A stretch of 64,000 nucleotides of DNA. It comes from Glomus cerebriforme (Eukaryota > Glomeromycota > Glomeromycetes > Glomerales > Glomeraceae). Below the pieces are notes generated by a model that saw only the letters and a list, made by a program, of their open reading frames with translations, was not told where the DNA came from and searched no databases. Below are positions 62,690 through 64,000 of this stretch, piece after piece (positions within the stretch are counted from its first letter, which is position 1; every line of letters starts with the position of its first letter). The stretch lies in assembly GCA_003550305.1 (NCBI GenBank), contig QKYT01000003.1, positions 488,904 through 552,903 of the forward strand. The letters run 5' to 3'. The position numbers were made by a program, and so were the translations under genes.

Positions 62690-64000
62690 ATTATATTCAG
62701 ATTGGAGTATATTTTCTTACTTTTTATTCTACTAATTTAAATCTGAAAGAATCTCTTCTAGTTGAAATAGTTGATTGTTTATTGGTAGCATCAGAAGGAT
62801 ATTCTTTTGTAAAAATAATTTTGGGATTTTGTAAGACTATTATTAAAGTATTAATCATATTATTTAATGTTTTCTGTATTGCTTTTTACTAAAATTCTGG
62901 CCACTCTTAATATTTTTCTTATAAATTTTATATGATTAGTTATAAAGTATCTCTATAGTAATATATATTTTCATCCTGTATTAATGAATATCCTTGAATT
63001 TACCAATATTTATGAATATTATCAAAAGTTAAACCTTGGCTTGTATTTACTAAGTATTGAATATAATGAGTATAAGACAAATCCATTTTTTTGAAAAAAA
63101 TCCAGTATATAGTGATAAGAGTTCTTATATATGTAGTTATATATACTACTTTTTGATATTGTTCATTTATTTTTTTTTGAGAGCAAAAAATTTTAAAACT
63201 TTGCCTTTAATATTTATAAACAATGGATTATTATGTACAAAGATTGGAAGATGAATACACTTTGATGCAATCATACTGCTAATTTTTTTTTTTAATTAGT
63301 TATCATTAAAAAAATTACTATATAAATTCAATAAAGATCTTTTATTGATACTTGCAAGTTAGTCTTAAGATTTGAATATATGCTTTCAATATGAGAAGTT
63401 ACAGTAGTTCTTAAATAAAAAAATTCATTTGTTTATACTTTTACAAATTTTTTTTTCTATAATATCTAAGTATTCTTAAAATAAGTAATAATATGAGAGT
63501 TTATTACTATAAGTAGAATAAAATATTTGCCATTTTTCATTAAATTCAATTTTTATTATTGATTCAACTACATCGTTCCACTTTCTAAGAAACAACTGCC
63601 ATCTATCATTTCCTTTATTTTCTATTACTTTGAAAAATATTGTTTACAATTTTTTAAAACATTTTTTCAAATATGCTACAAATATAATAAATTTGCTAAA
63701 TTTGAAAAGATTATCTCAAGTAAAGCTAACTTTTATCTATTACAATAATACCAGGTTTTGATATTTCATTAAATAAATGAGCAACATGAGTTAAAGCTCA
63801 TAAATAATCAGTTTTTTCTTCATCTTTCATAAAAATAAAGCAAAAATTAAAAGTAGTATTAAAACTAGTAATACTAATAATATTTAATAAAGGTATTTTA
63901 AATTTATTTGTTTTGTATATGCAATTTATAAAAAGTACAAAAGAAAATTAACAAGCCCTATAAGAAAACTGTATACAGAATTGATACGTTTTTATATTCA
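62690..64000 (-). pseudogene. MULE-type transposase, degraded, runs off the window
   Basis: Reading leftwards from 64000 in broken frames: INCIYKTNKFKIPLLNII, TSFNTTFNFCFIFMKDEEKT, ALTHVAHLFNEISKPGIIVI, then a KNVF-like and VERCS-like decayed region, IEFNEKWQIFYSTY, and near 62750 STISTRRDSFRFKLVE. The YKTN...PLL start and the FxFxxDEE block are the MULE core of Mutator-like transposases, and the S-x-S-TRRDPS-like end precedes the usual zinc knuckle. Many stops. The N-terminal part of the gene lies right of the window. Confidence 0.65.

Overview
The window looks like part of a nuclear genome of an arbuscular mycorrhizal fungus close to Rhizophagus (Glomeromycotina). The DNA is strongly AT-rich, genes carry many short GT-AG introns, and the mobile-element and gene families are those I associate with that genus: Sel1-repeat proteins, Crinkler (CRN) genes, CACTA, hAT and MULE transposons, and an IS607-type element with a Fanzor/TnpB-like nuclease. 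The species call rests on recognition only; no database search was run.

Layout. (1) 1-720: 3' end of a Sel1-repeat gene. (2) 721-19000: a gene-poor transposon nest. It holds a decayed lineage-specific gene, a complete but decayed CACTA element at 2362-8534 (TIRs starting CACTAGTC, 3-bp ATA target duplication), two Crinkler pseudogenes and a helicase/HNH fragment between inverted MITE copies (9716-14978), a hAT-like remnant, and a 548-bp fold-back element (16811-17358, TTA duplication). (3) 19020-36783: dense housekeeping genes: BRE1 (+), a DNAJC17-like J-protein (+), a mitochondrial RnpA-like protein (-), EI24 (+), ARPC4 (-), ATP10 (+), NAP1 (-) and tryptophanyl-tRNA synthetase (-). An intact-looking hAT transposon sits inside an older MITE in the space between RnpA-like and EI24. 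(4) 37150-38667: a broken IS607/Fanzor element. (5) 39650-62257: a nuclear protein of unknown function (-), CHD1 (+), a small PH-like protein (+), the DEAD-box helicase DBP2/DDX5 (-) with one very long intron, a homeobox protein (-), a folliculin-interacting protein FNIP/Lst4 (-) and the Zn2Cys6-PAS regulator ERT1/AcuK (+). (6) 62258-64000: AT-rich DNA and a decayed MULE transposase running off the window.

Functions. The unique genes cover chromatin and transcription (BRE1, NAP1, CHD1, DBP2, homeobox, ERT1), mitochondria (ATP10, RnpA-like), actin (ARPC4), translation (WRS1), and autophagy or nutrient signalling (EI24, FNIP). Several pairs are head to head over short intervals: ARPC4/ATP10 (234 bp), FNIP/ERT1 (323 bp) and, before the transposons arrived, RnpA-like/EI24 (about 291 bp).

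For the main split genes I assigned exons by hand from GT-AG sites and reading phase, and the exon lengths sum to a multiple of three. These are models from sequence alone, without transcript data. Isolated N bases lie almost only in transposon regions, and many inactivating changes in those elements are C-to-T or G-to-A type.
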